Assembly (NCBI RefSeq): GCF_003604195.1
Contig: NZ_QXGR01000007.1
Coordinates: 1-64,000, forward strand
DNA: 64,000 bases
Origin: Simplicispira lacusdiani
GTDB taxonomy: Bacteria; Pseudomonadota; Gammaproteobacteria; Burkholderiales; Burkholderiaceae_C
Reading direction: 5' to 3'
Both the position numbers and the translations under genes were made by a program. Under the pieces are notes generated by a model. The model was not told where the DNA came from. It saw only the letters and a program-made list of their open reading frames with translations, and made no database searches. Shown here piece by piece: positions 16,810 through 24,625 of this stretch (the stretch's first letter is position 1; each line of letters opens with the position of its first letter).

Positions 16810-17637
16810 TCAGCCCTCCTTGCCAGGTCGTGGCGGCAGCGCCTTGGCTTTGGCGGCGGGCTTGCGCCCATCGAAGATTTCGTCGTCGAACTGCACGATG
16901 AACGACTTGAGCGTCTCGCGCATCAGCGCCGGGCTGCGCCGCTCGCACATCATCGAAATGCCCTGCAGCACCATGTTCATCAGCACCACGCGCTGCTCGG
17001 TGCGGCGCTCCAGCTTGACGGCCACGGGCTTGAACAGCAGGTTGGCCAGCAGGATGCCGTAGAACGTGGTCATGAGCGCCACCGCCAGTTGCTGGCCGAT
17101 GATCTGCATGTTGCCGCCGCCCAGCACGCCCATCAGGTTGATCAGGCCCACCAGCGTGCCGATCATGCCGAACGCGGGCGCGAAGCTGGCCATCACGCGA
17201 AAGAGCTGCGCCTCGGCCGCCTCGCGGGCGCGCAGCTGCAGGATGCGCCACTGCAACAGGTCCAGGATGTCTTCCTCGGGGGTCTGGTCGATCACCAGTT
17301 GCACGCCGGTGCGCAGAAAGGGGTTGGTCACGCTCTCCAGCGCCTTTTCCACGGCATGCAGGTCGTCGTTGATCCACAGCTTGGAGATGCGGACGAGTTC
17401 GTCGATGTCGTTCTTGATGTAGGTGCGCTCGTTGCGCAGCACCGTGGCGATCAGGCCGAAGACGCGCAGCACCTCCTTGAGGGGGTAGCTCAGGAAAGTG
17501 GCGGCCAGCGTGCCGCCGAGCACGATGCCCAGGCTTGGCCAGTCCACATACAGGCGCGGGTCTTCCGCCGCAAAGAAAACCACGATGCCCAGCAGAAGGA
17601 AGCTGGCCACGATACCGATCAGCGTGGACGGGTTCAT
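16810..17637 (-). CDS. MotA/TolQ/ExbB-family proton channel protein
   Basis: This 275-residue inner-membrane protein has four helices in the MotA arrangement: two near the N terminus (TLIGIVASFLLLGIVVFFA and the next), a large cytoplasmic loop (residues about 60-145), then FAPAFGMIGTLVGLINLMG and the fourth helix ending LLFKPVAVKLERR. The PAFGMIGTLVGL segment is typical of MotA and PomA. It supplies the channel wall for ion flow with the MotB-like partner that follows one base later. The ATG (MNPSTLIG) has AGGAG seven bases upstream. An in-frame extension upstream is not supported. Confidence 0.88.
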   Translation of the reverse strand: MNPSTLIGIVASFLLLGIVVFFAAEDPRLYVDWPSLGIVLGGTLAATFLSYPLKEVLRVFGLIATVLRNERTYIKNDIDELVRISKLWINDDLHAVEKALESVTNPFLRTGVQLVIDQTPEEDILDLLQWRILQLRAREAAEAQLFRVMASFAPAFGMIGTLVGLINLMGVLGGGNMQIIGQQLAVALMTTFYGILLANLLFKPVAVKLERRTEQRVVLMNMVLQGISMMCERRSPALMRETLKSFIVQFDDEIFDGRKPAAKAKALPPRPGKEG

Positions 17638-17767
17638 GTGGGTACTCCTGCCGCCCATTGTGCCGCAGGCCCCTGTGCTCAAGGGGTTTGCGCCACACGC
17701 GGCGGCGGCCGGCGCGGGCCTGTGGGAACATGGCCGCCACAACGCCGCAATGCCCACCGATCACGCC

Positions 17768-18454
17768 ATGAACTCCTTCACCCATGCCCTCGCCCCCGTG
17801 CTCATGCTCTGCGCTTCGCAGGCCCTGGCGCAGACCGGCTGCGCCAGCGGGGGGGCGCGCGCCCCGCTGGCGCTGTTCGAGCGCTTCACCAGCGCCGACT
17901 GCGAGGCCTGCTGGCGGGACGCCGCCACGCCCGCGCCCGGCGCCGGCGCCCTGGTGCTCGACTGGATCGTGCCGGGCCGCCAGGAGGACGAGGCCCCGCT
18001 GTCGGCCGCCGCCACGCGCGATGCGCTGGCGCGCCTGCAGGCACTGGGCCGCACCGCACCCGCCGCCACCGATGTGCACACTGCCCCGGTGGAGCACGCG
18101 CGCGGCCTGCGCCTGCGCGTGGGGCAAGGGCCCGCCGTCAACGACTACCTGGGCACCACCGCCACGTTCACGGCAGCGCGAGGCGGCACGGACTGGAGCT
18201 TCCATCTGCTGCTGGTGGAACACATTCCTGCAGGCACGGAGGGCACGCCGGTGGCCCGCAATGTGGTCAGAAACATGCTCCAAGGCATATGGGATAAGCG
18301 CCAGGCGCTATTGTTAAGGGAGCACATGCGCTGGACGGAGCTGCGCCCCATGCGCATCCCCGAGGGCGCCCAGCCCGAGCGCCTGCACACCGTGGGCTGG
18401 GTGCAGGACCCGCAGGGCCGCGTGGTGGCGGCCGCGCAATCCTTATGCCGGTGA
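17768..18454 (+). CDS. Secreted protein with a thioredoxin-like CxxC stretch, unknown function
   Basis: This 228-residue protein begins with a signal peptide ([21 protein letters not shown]). The mature N terminus, [20 protein letters not shown], resembles the first strand and CxxC loop of thioredoxin-fold proteins such as DUF1223, whose motif is ELFTSxxCxxCP. The rest does not show the family's later motifs, so the assignment is tentative. Residues about 167-183 ([18 protein letters not shown]) are encoded by an AT-rich interspersed repeat. An alternative ATG lies six codons upstream. The downstream ATG gives the better signal peptide. It is divergent from the motA-like gene. Confidence 0.7.
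   Translation: MNSFTHALAPVLMLCASQALAQTGCASGGARAPLALFERFTSADCEACWRDAATPAPGAGALVLDWIVPGRQEDEAPLSAAATRDALARLQALGRTAPAATDVHTAPVEHARGLRLRVGQGPAVNDYLGTTATFTAARGGTDWSFHLLLVEHIPAGTEGTPVARNVVRNMLQGIWDKRQALLLREHMRWTELRPMRIPEGAQPERLHTVGWVQDPQGRVVAAAQSLCR
18270..18317. repeat. AT-rich interspersed dyad repeat, copy 5 (inside a gene)
   Basis: The stretch AAACATGCTCCAAGGCATAT, then GGGATAAGCGCCAGGCGCTA and TTGTTAA, has the ATAAGCGC centre and a GCGCTATTGTT end (compare AGCTATTGTTTT in other copies). It is markedly AT-rich against GC-rich flanks and stays in frame with the secreted-protein gene. Confidence 0.5.
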
Positions 18455-18502
18455 TACGGCCTCCGTTATGCCGGCCGGCGCGGCGGCGGGTAGAATCAAG
18501 CA

Positions 18503-18534
18503 CCGGGCCCAAGTTTCTTGCAGCCCGGTTTTTT
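18503..18534 (+). terminator. Rho-independent terminator
   Basis: CCGGGC pairs with GCCCGG around a 14-base loop and is followed directly by six T residues. It lies 48 bases after the stop of the secreted CxxC protein gene and about 125 bases before guaC, so it most likely ends the former transcript. An attenuator role for guaC cannot be excluded because both genes read the same way. Confidence 0.7.
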
Positions 18535-18660
18535 GTGCCCGCGCACAGCGGGGTCCGGAGCGGCCACCACGCCAGCCCCCACGAAGCCGGTTTTCAAGCC
18601 AAGCGCCCATCGCGCCGGACATCCTTCCGCCGCGACCCTTTCACAGGAGCTTGGAATCCC

Positions 18661-19638
18661 ATGGAAATCTTCGACTACGACAACATCCTTTTGCTGCCGC
18701 GCAAGTGCCGCGTGGAGAGCCGCTCGGAGTGCGACGCCAGCGTCGAGCTGGGCGGGCGCAGCTTCCGCATCCCCGTGGTGCCCGCCAACATGAAGACGGT
18801 GGTGGACGAAAAGATCTGCGTCTGGATGGCGCAGAACGGCTATTTCTACGTCATGCACCGCTTCGACCTGGACAACCTCCAGTTCGTCAAGGACATGCAT
18901 GCCAAGGGCTGTTACGCCTCGATCTCGCTGGGCGTGAAGCAACCCGACTACGACACCGTGGACAAGCTGGTGGCCGAGGGCCTGTGCCCCGAGTACATCA
19001 CCATCGACATCGCCCACGGCCATGCCGACACCGTGAAGGCCATGATCGGCTACCTGAAGGACAAGCTCCCGCAGGCCTTCGTGATCGCTGGCAACGTGGC
19101 CACGCCCGAGGCCGTGATCGACCTGGAGAACTGGGGCGCCGACGCCACCAAGGTGGGCGTGGGCCCGGGCAAGGTGTGCATCACCAAGCTCAAGACGGGT
19201 TTTGGCACCGGCGGCTGGCAGCTCTCGGCCCTGAAGTGGTGCGCGCGCGTGGCCACCAAGCCCATCATCGCCGACGGTGGCATCCGCAGCCACGGCGACA
19301 TCGCCAAGAGCATCCGCTTCGGCGCCACCATGGTGATGATCGGTTCGCTGTTCGCCGGCCACGAGGAATCGCCCGGCAAGACCGTGGAGGTGGACGGTGA
19401 GCTGTTCAAGGAGTACTACGGCTCGGCCAGCGACTTCAACAAGGGCGAGTACAAGCACGTCGAGGGCAAGCGCATCCTCGAACCCATCAAGGGCAAGCTG
19501 GCCGAGACGCTGATCGAGATGGAGCAGGACGTGCAAAGCTCCATCAGCTATGCCGGCGGCAAGAAGCTGATGGACATCCGCAAGGTCAACTACGTGATCC
19601 TGGGCGGCGACAACGCGGGCGAACACCTGCTGATGTAG
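18661..19638 (+). CDS. guaC: GMP reductase
   Basis: This 325-residue TIM-barrel enzyme reductively deaminates GMP to IMP with NADPH, in purine salvage. The catalytic loop with its cysteine is [20 protein letters not shown]. The phosphate site is [20 protein letters not shown] and the flap region is [17 protein letters not shown]. There is no CBS domain, so it is not IMP dehydrogenase. From memory, its length and motifs match the shorter Bacillus-type GuaC more closely than E. coli GuaC (347 residues). The ATG is preceded by AGGAGCTTGGAATCCC, with AGGAG about ten bases upstream. It is monocistronic, converging with the esterase gene. Confidence 0.95.
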   Translation: MEIFDYDNILLLPRKCRVESRSECDASVELGGRSFRIPVVPANMKTVVDEKICVWMAQNGYFYVMHRFDLDNLQFVKDMHAKGCYASISLGVKQPDYDTVDKLVAEGLCPEYITIDIAHGHADTVKAMIGYLKDKLPQAFVIAGNVATPEAVIDLENWGADATKVGVGPGKVCITKLKTGFGTGGWQLSALKWCARVATKPIIADGGIRSHGDIAKSIRFGATMVMIGSLFAGHEESPGKTVEVDGELFKEYYGSASDFNKGEYKHVEGKRILEPIKGKLAETLIEMEQDVQSSISYAGGKKLMDIRKVNYVILGGDNAGEHLLM

Positions 19639-19689
19639 CGGCTCTTGCGGCCGCAGAGGCCATGCGCCACGCCATGGCGCGTGTCACTG

Positions 19690-19805
19690 GCGCTACCAAA
19701 ACCAGCGGCCACCGCGCAAGGGCCGCCCCGCCGCGCTGGTGGCGTCCCCCTTCCCGCGCGCAGCGCGAGAGAAGGGGGAAGGCGCGCAGCGCCTCAGGGG
19801 GTTGT
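19690..19805. repeat. GC-rich intergenic repeat typical of comamonads
   Basis: The gap between convergent guaC and esterase genes holds inverted blocks: CCCCCTTCCCGCGCGCAGCG against CGCGAGAGAAGGGGGAAGG, then GCGCGCAGCGCCTCAGGGGG. I recall near-identical CCCCCTGAGGCGC...CTTCCCCC segments scattered between genes in Comamonadaceae genomes, but cannot run a search. It has no open frame and no transposase. It may act as a transcription stop for both genes. Confidence 0.5.
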
Positions 19806-19812
19806 CTCTGCG

Positions 19813-20694
19813 TCAAGCGCGCAGCAGATTCAGCGCCATGTGGTACAGGTCCTTGCCCGGCCGCGCCAGGGTGTCGAGGATGCTGAAGTGGTTCAGCCCC
19901 TCCAGCACCTGGCAGCGCGGCACCCGGTGCGAGCCCCAGGCCTCCTGCAACAGCCGGTTCTGGCGCAGGAATTCCGCGCTCTCATCGCCCCCCACGGCGC
20001 AGACCAGCTGGCCCGACGATGGTTCTAGCAGGCGCGCCGGGCTGTACTGCAGCACCTGTTGTTCGGTCAGGTGCAGGCCCTCCTGCAGGAATGGGGTGTG
20101 CATCACCGGCTCCAGATCGTGCAGTCCCGAGATCGACAGCGCGCTGCGCACCAGGCCATCGGGCAGGTCGGCGTCGATCAGCGGCCAGACGCTGGTGAGC
20201 AGCAGCGCCGCCAGATGGCCGCCCGCCGAATGCCCCGCCACCGTGATGCGGCCCGGGTCGCCGCCATGGCTGGCGATGTGGCGCCCCACCCAGGCCAACG
20301 CCCGCTCCATCTGCCGGGCGATGTGCGGAACCGTCACGGGCGCCTGCGGCGTGCCCGGGCACAGGGCGTAATCGACCACGACCACGCACACGCCGGCCTG
20401 CGTGAACGCAGGCGCCACGAAGGAATGGCCCGCCTTGTCCCACCAGCGCCAATACCCGCCGTGGATGAAGACCATCACGGGAGCCCGCCCTGCCGCGGCG
20501 CCTTGGGCGGGGAAAATGTCCAGCCGCTCGCCCTCGCCGTCCCCGTAGGGCACATCCAGGCTGCAGGGCTGGCTGGCGCGCACCTGGGCCGACTCCTGCG
20601 CCCAGCGGTCCAGATAGGCCATGTGGTCGGGCACCAGGGCACGGTTGTTGTACATGCGTTCGAGCCAGACCGGGTCGTACAGGGGCTGTGCCAT
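19813..20694 (-). CDS. Alpha/beta hydrolase, arylformamidase-like
   Basis: This 293-residue soluble alpha/beta-hydrolase has an oxyanion-hole motif FIHGGYWRWWDK, the nucleophile elbow AGHSAGGHLAALL and a C-terminal histidine in GLNHFSIL. HGGYW with GHSAGGH is characteristic of the kynurenine formamidase-like (BNA7/KynB-type) and esterase families. The early DPVWLERMYNNRALVPDHMAYL helix is also found in those proteins. No tryptophan-degradation genes are adjacent, so substrate and role remain open. The start at MAQPLYDP has GAGGAG seven bases upstream. It is divergent from the dehydrogenase gene that follows. Confidence 0.85.
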   Translation of the reverse strand: MAQPLYDPVWLERMYNNRALVPDHMAYLDRWAQESAQVRASQPCSLDVPYGDGEGERLDIFPAQGAAAGRAPVMVFIHGGYWRWWDKAGHSFVAPAFTQAGVCVVVVDYALCPGTPQAPVTVPHIARQMERALAWVGRHIASHGGDPGRITVAGHSAGGHLAALLLTSVWPLIDADLPDGLVRSALSISGLHDLEPVMHTPFLQEGLHLTEQQVLQYSPARLLEPSSGQLVCAVGGDESAEFLRQNRLLQEAWGSHRVPRCQVLEGLNHFSILDTLARPGKDLYHMALNLLRA

Positions 20695-20835
20695 GGCGAA
20701 TCTCCTCATTCCCACCGTTTGGGTATAAGCACATCATCCCGGCATATGCATTGCGCTGCAAGCTCGGTGACAGGGTGCCCGCCGGAAAAAGACCATGATG
20801 GCGAAAAGTCCATCCATCCGCGCCAAGGAAGCCCC

Positions 20836-21732
20836 ATGACAGCCTCCCCTCCTCTCCAGATCGCCGTGCTGGGCATCGGCATGATGGGCCTGCCCATGGC
20901 CCGCCGCCTGTGCGAGGCCGGGCACCATGTCCATGCATGGAACCGCACCCGCGCCAAGGCCGAGCCACTGACGGCAGCGGGCGCCCATGTACACGACCAG
21001 CCCGCAGACGCCGTGCGCGAGGCCGACATCGTGATCGGCATGCTGGAAAACGGCCCGGTGGTCGGCGATGTGCTGTTCGCCCAGGGCGCTGCACAGGCCA
21101 TGCGCAAGGCCAGCCTGTTCATCGACATGGCCTCCATCCAGCCGCGCGAGGCGCGCGACCACGCGGCACGCCTGGGGGAAATGGGCATCGCGCACCTCGA
21201 TGCGCCGGTCTCCGGCGGCACGGTGGGCGCCGAGGCCGGAGCGCTGGCCATCATGGTGGGCGGCCGTCCGGCCGACTACCAGCGCGCCCTGCCCGTTTTC
21301 GCGGCGCTGGGCCGGCCCACCCATGTCGGACCGCATGGCGCGGGGCAACTGGCCAAGCTGGCCAAGCTGGCCAACCAGATGATCGTGGGCATCACGATTG
21401 GCGCGGTGGCCGAGGCCCTGCTGTTCGCCGCCAAGGGCGGTGCCGACATGGCCAAGGTACGCGAGGCCATGGCCGGCGGCTTCGCCGACAGCCGCATCCT
21501 GCAGTTGCATGGACAGCGCATGGTGGAGCGCGACTTTGCCCCGCGCGGCCGCATGACGGTGCAGCTCAAGGACATGCGCAACGCCCTCGCCACAGCGCAG
21601 GAAATCGGCTTCGACGCCCCGGTGACCACGCTGTTCGAGACGCTGTACGCCCAGGGCGTGGAGCATGGCCTGGGCGAGCTGGACCACAGCGGCCTGTTCG
21701 TCGAACTGGCCAGCCGCAATGCCCTGCAATGA
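20836..21732 (+). CDS. 3-hydroxyisobutyrate dehydrogenase-family NAD(P) oxidoreductase
   Basis: This 298-residue beta-hydroxyacid dehydrogenase has an N-terminal Rossmann fold with GIGMMGLPMARRL, a substrate-binding segment DAPVSGGTVGAEAG, and the catalytic lysine region GQLAKLAKLANQ, in which the usual KxxNN is KLANQ. The all-helical C-terminal domain ends LDHSGLFVELASR. Family members act on 3-hydroxyisobutyrate, tartronate semialdehyde or related short acids. The substrate is not deducible from this context. The ATG has AAGGAAG nine bases upstream. It is divergently arranged with the esterase, and the tRNA-Lys gene follows. Confidence 0.88.
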   Translation: MTASPPLQIAVLGIGMMGLPMARRLCEAGHHVHAWNRTRAKAEPLTAAGAHVHDQPADAVREADIVIGMLENGPVVGDVLFAQGAAQAMRKASLFIDMASIQPREARDHAARLGEMGIAHLDAPVSGGTVGAEAGALAIMVGGRPADYQRALPVFAALGRPTHVGPHGAGQLAKLAKLANQMIVGITIGAVAEALLFAAKGGADMAKVREAMAGGFADSRILQLHGQRMVERDFAPRGRMTVQLKDMRNALATAQEIGFDAPVTTLFETLYAQGVEHGLGELDHSGLFVELASRNALQ

Positions 21733-21761
21733 CGCCAAAAACCAAAAATTTTTCGTCGGAG

Positions 21762-21791
21762 TTGCGGAGCTGGCAAAAATTAGTGCATAAT
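21762..21791 (+). promoter_or_regulatory. Putative sigma-70 promoter of tRNA-Lys
   Basis: TTGCGG and CATAAT are separated by 18 bases in a locally AT-rich stretch. The -10 box lies 39 bases upstream of the tRNA. The same pair of hexamers with the same spacing occurs upstream of rhlE in this window. Confidence 0.5.
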
Positions 21792-21829
21792 TCGAGTCTC
21801 TGCAGTGATGCAGAAACGGTTTCAAAAGT

Positions 21830-21905
21830 GGGTTCTTAGCTCAGTTGGTAGAGCAGCGGACTCTTAATCCGTAGGTCGAGTGTTCGAGTCACTCAGGACC
21901 CACCA
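21830..21905 (+). tRNA. tRNA-Lys (anticodon CTT)
   Basis: This is a 76-base cloverleaf. The acceptor stem GGGTTCT pairs with AGGACCC (one G-U), the D arm contains AGCTCAGTTGGTAGAGC, the anticodon stem CGGA/TCCG encloses CTCTTAA with anticodon CTT, and the T arm is GAGTGTTCGAGTCACTC. The 3' CCA is encoded. It reads AAG lysine codons. It is followed at once by a strong terminator, so it is transcribed alone from its own promoter. No integrase or attachment-site duplication is seen nearby. Confidence 0.97.
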
Positions 21906-21910
21906 CTTTC

Positions 21911-21946
21911 AAGGACCTGGCCCCAAAGCCAGGTCCTTTTGTTTTT
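21911..21946 (+). terminator. Rho-independent terminator of tRNA-Lys
   Basis: An 11-base-pair perfect stem, AAGGACCTGGC/GCCAGGTCCTT, closes a 6-base loop and is followed by TTGTTTTT. It begins six bases after the tRNA CCA end. Confidence 0.93.
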
Positions 21947-22140
21947 CCGGGCCTGCCTTGCCGACCACCCGGGTCGTCAGCCTTCCGCGAACCGATTTCG
22001 GTGCCCGGACACGCCCAAATTTGTTACCATTTGCACCGGCACAGCCCGCACGAGTGCCCAAGGCCCAGGACGGGCATGGCAACGGCGCCCAGACTGCTGG
22101 CTGCAAGAATTTTTCCCCTACCCGCCGGAGTGGTGTCACC

Positions 22141-23145
22141 GTGCCGTCACGCGCGCAATTGCTGCAGATCATCCGCATCCAGACGGAAATCGCCCAACTC
22201 GGGCTGGATCTGGGAGGCATGATGAGTCTTCTGGTCCTGCGCATGCCGGCGCTGATCGGCGCGGACGGTGCCGCCATCGAACTGGTGGAGGGCGAAGACA
22301 TGGTCTACCAGAGCGCCTCCGGCATCGCCCAGGGACAGATCGGCCTGCGCCTCAAGCGCGCCAACAGTCTCTCGGGCCTGTGCGTGCGGACCGGGCAGCC
22401 CCAGCGCTGCGACGACTCAGACCTCGACCCCCGGGTCGACCGCGAGGCCTGCCGGCGCATGGGCCTGCGCTCCATGATCGTCATCCCGCTGCGGCACCGG
22501 GGCGAAACGATCGGCGTGCTCAAGGCCATGTCGGTACAGCCCGCCAAGTTTCTCGACAATGACATGGTCCTGCTGGGCCTGATGTCCGACCTGGCGGGTG
22601 CAGCGATCTACTTCGCCACGCAGTACAGCCATGACAACCTCTTCAACTTGGCCACGCACGATGGCCTGACGAACCTCGCGAACCGCTCGCTGTTCATGGA
22701 CCGGCTGCGCAATGCGCTTTCGCAGAGCGCACGCGACCAGCGACCGATCGCCGTGCTGGTGATCGACATGGACGGGCTCAAGGGCATCAACGATACCCTG
22801 GGCCACCGCACCGGCGACGCCGTGCTGCGCGAACTGGCCCAGCGCCTCAAGGGAGGCGCCCGGCTCTCCGACACGGTGGCGCGCCTGGGCGGAGATGAAT
22901 TCGGCGTGATCCTCATGCCCGTCGACATGCCCGAAGGGGTAGAGGCCGCGGTGCAGCGCTTCATGGCCGCCATCGCCACGCCGTTCACCTTCGAGGGCAA
23001 GACCCACCACCTGCAGGCCAGCATCGGTGCGGCACGGTTCCCCAACGATGCCAGCGAGGTCAATCAGCTCATCGACCTTGCCGACCAGCGGATGTACGCC
23101 GTCAAGCAGGCGCATTACCGCCAACGCCCGCCAGCCATGCACTGA
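22141..23145 (+). CDS. Diguanylate cyclase with N-terminal GAF domain
   Basis: This 334-residue cytoplasmic protein has a GAF-type sensor domain (about residues 20-165: MPALIGADGAAIELVEGED, then LCVRTGQPQRCDD). A GGDEF domain follows, with ATHDGLTNLANRSLFMDRL and the active-site ARLGGDEFGVIL intact. The inhibitory I-site RxxD is present five residues before it (RLSD). It should therefore make c-di-GMP from two GTP with product inhibition, under control of a GAF ligand that is not identifiable. The GTG start (VPSRAQLLQ) has GGAG ten bases upstream. A longer frame runs back into the tRNA and is not credible. Confidence 0.9.
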   Translation: MPSRAQLLQIIRIQTEIAQLGLDLGGMMSLLVLRMPALIGADGAAIELVEGEDMVYQSASGIAQGQIGLRLKRANSLSGLCVRTGQPQRCDDSDLDPRVDREACRRMGLRSMIVIPLRHRGETIGVLKAMSVQPAKFLDNDMVLLGLMSDLAGAAIYFATQYSHDNLFNLATHDGLTNLANRSLFMDRLRNALSQSARDQRPIAVLVIDMDGLKGINDTLGHRTGDAVLRELAQRLKGGARLSDTVARLGGDEFGVILMPVDMPEGVEAAVQRFMAAIATPFTFEGKTHHLQASIGAARFPNDASEVNQLIDLADQRMYAVKQAHYRQRPPAMH

Positions 23146-23285
23146 CCCGGTGCCCTTGCGGCGGCATCCCGTCCCGGCGCGGGTTTCCACCATAATCCCC
23201 GGACCACCTCCTCGACCCGGCGCGCCCTTGCCGTGGGCGACCCCATTTCCACGCAAACGCCCCGTAGCACACACCCGCACCACCC

Positions 23286-24521
23286 ATGAATCCGCAAGCG
23301 CACGAACTCTGGCGCGCACCCCGCTGGGCCCTCGCCGTGCTGCTGGCTCTGTTGGGCATGCTGGGGCCGTTCTCGATCGACACCTACCTGCCCGCCTTCT
23401 CGGGGATCGCCCAGGCCCTGGTCGCCACGCCGGTCGAAATGCAGCAGACGCTCTCGGCCTATCTGCTCGGGTTCGCGTTCATGAGCCTGTTCCACGGCGC
23501 GCTGTCCGACAGCTTCGGGCGCCGCCCCGTGGTGCTGTGGGGCATCGCCATGTTCACCGTGGCCTCGGCGGGCTGCGCCCTGGCGCAGAGCATCGGGCAG
23601 CTGGTGCTGTTCCGTGCGCTGCAAGGCCTGTCCACGGGTGCAGGCATCGTGGTCTCGCGCGCCGTGATCCGCGACATGTTCCCGCCCGCCCAGGCCCAAA
23701 AGGTCATGAGCCAGGTGACCATCTATTTCGGCGTGGCGCCGGCGGTAGCGCCGATCGTGGGCGGCTGGCTGTACGTGCATGCGGGCTGGCACAGCATCTT
23801 CTGGTTCCTCACGGCGGTGGGCGTGGCGCTGTGGGCGGCCAACTACCGCCTGCTGCCCGAGACCCTGCACACCGACCACCGGCAACCCTTCAACGTGCCG
23901 CACCTGATGCGCGGCTACTGGGAGCTCGGTTCAAGCCCGCGCTTTCTGCTGCTGGCGCTGGCCAGCGGCGTGCCCTTCAACGGCATGTTCCTGTACGTGC
24001 TGGCAGCCCCGGCTTTCCTCGGCACCCACCTGGGGCTGGCGCCGACGCAGTTTTTCTGGTTCTTCGTACTGACCATCTCGGGCATCATGGCCGGCGCCTG
24101 GCTCAGCGGCCGCCTGGCAGGACGGATCGCGCCCAAGCGCCAGATCCGCCACGGCTTCGTGGTGATGTTCTCCATCTCCGTGCTCAACCTGCTGGCCAAT
24201 CTCCTGCTGCCTGCGCATGTGTCCTGGGCCCTGTTGCCGATCGCGATTTTTTCGTTCGGCTGGGCGCTCATGGTGCCGGTGGTGACGCTGCTGGTGCTCG
24301 ACCTGCACCCCGAGCGGCGTGGCATGGCCTCGTCGCTGCAGGCCTTTGTCGGCTCGGCCGCCAACGGCCTAGTGGCGGGCGTGGTGGCACCCCTGGTCAT
24401 GCATTCGACCGCGCAGCTCGCCACGGCGTCCCTGCTCATGATGGGCATCGGGCTGCTGGCGTGGCTCTACCTGCATCGGCGCTGGCCCGACATCGGACGG
24501 ACCGCGGGCCACCACGGGTAA
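23286..24521 (+). CDS. Bcr/CflA-family MFS multidrug exporter
   Basis: This 411-residue inner-membrane transporter has 12 predicted helices. The drug:H+ antiporter-1 features are visible: TM1 with GMLGPFSIDTYLPAF (the Bcr/CflA D-T-Y-L-P motif), the loop 2-3 motif GALSDSFGRRPVVLWG, and TM5 motif GVAPAVAPIVGGWL. Relatives export bicyclomycin, chloramphenicol or sulfonamides. The substrate here is unknown. The start MNPQAHELWRAP was chosen because it sits directly before the basic lead to TM1. It lies between two c-di-GMP genes but has its own 140-base upstream region with a CATAAT -10-like hexamer. Confidence 0.9.
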   Translation: MNPQAHELWRAPRWALAVLLALLGMLGPFSIDTYLPAFSGIAQALVATPVEMQQTLSAYLLGFAFMSLFHGALSDSFGRRPVVLWGIAMFTVASAGCALAQSIGQLVLFRALQGLSTGAGIVVSRAVIRDMFPPAQAQKVMSQVTIYFGVAPAVAPIVGGWLYVHAGWHSIFWFLTAVGVALWAANYRLLPETLHTDHRQPFNVPHLMRGYWELGSSPRFLLLALASGVPFNGMFLYVLAAPAFLGTHLGLAPTQFFWFFVLTISGIMAGAWLSGRLAGRIAPKRQIRHGFVVMFSISVLNLLANLLLPAHVSWALLPIAIFSFGWALMVPVVTLLVLDLHPERRGMASSLQAFVGSAANGLVAGVVAPLVMHSTAQLATASLLMMGIGLLAWLYLHRRWPDIGRTAGHHG

Positions 24522-24625
24522 TTCCAGGGCTGGTGTTTTCTTCCCAGCGCGCTACCATGGCCGCAAGCCTGTAGGCGCCCGGCTTCCTGGGCGCCCTCCC
24601 CGTCAAGCACGCCAGAGGTCACTGG

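Noticed and set aside
18455..18660. A purine riboswitch before guaC
   Set aside because: The region holds an intrinsic terminator but none of the conserved purine-aptamer junction bases. It is better explained as the end of the previous gene.
21830..23145. A genomic island inserted at tRNA-Lys
   Set aside because: No integrase, no repeated tRNA 3' end and no composition shift are seen. The tRNA is followed by a normal terminator.
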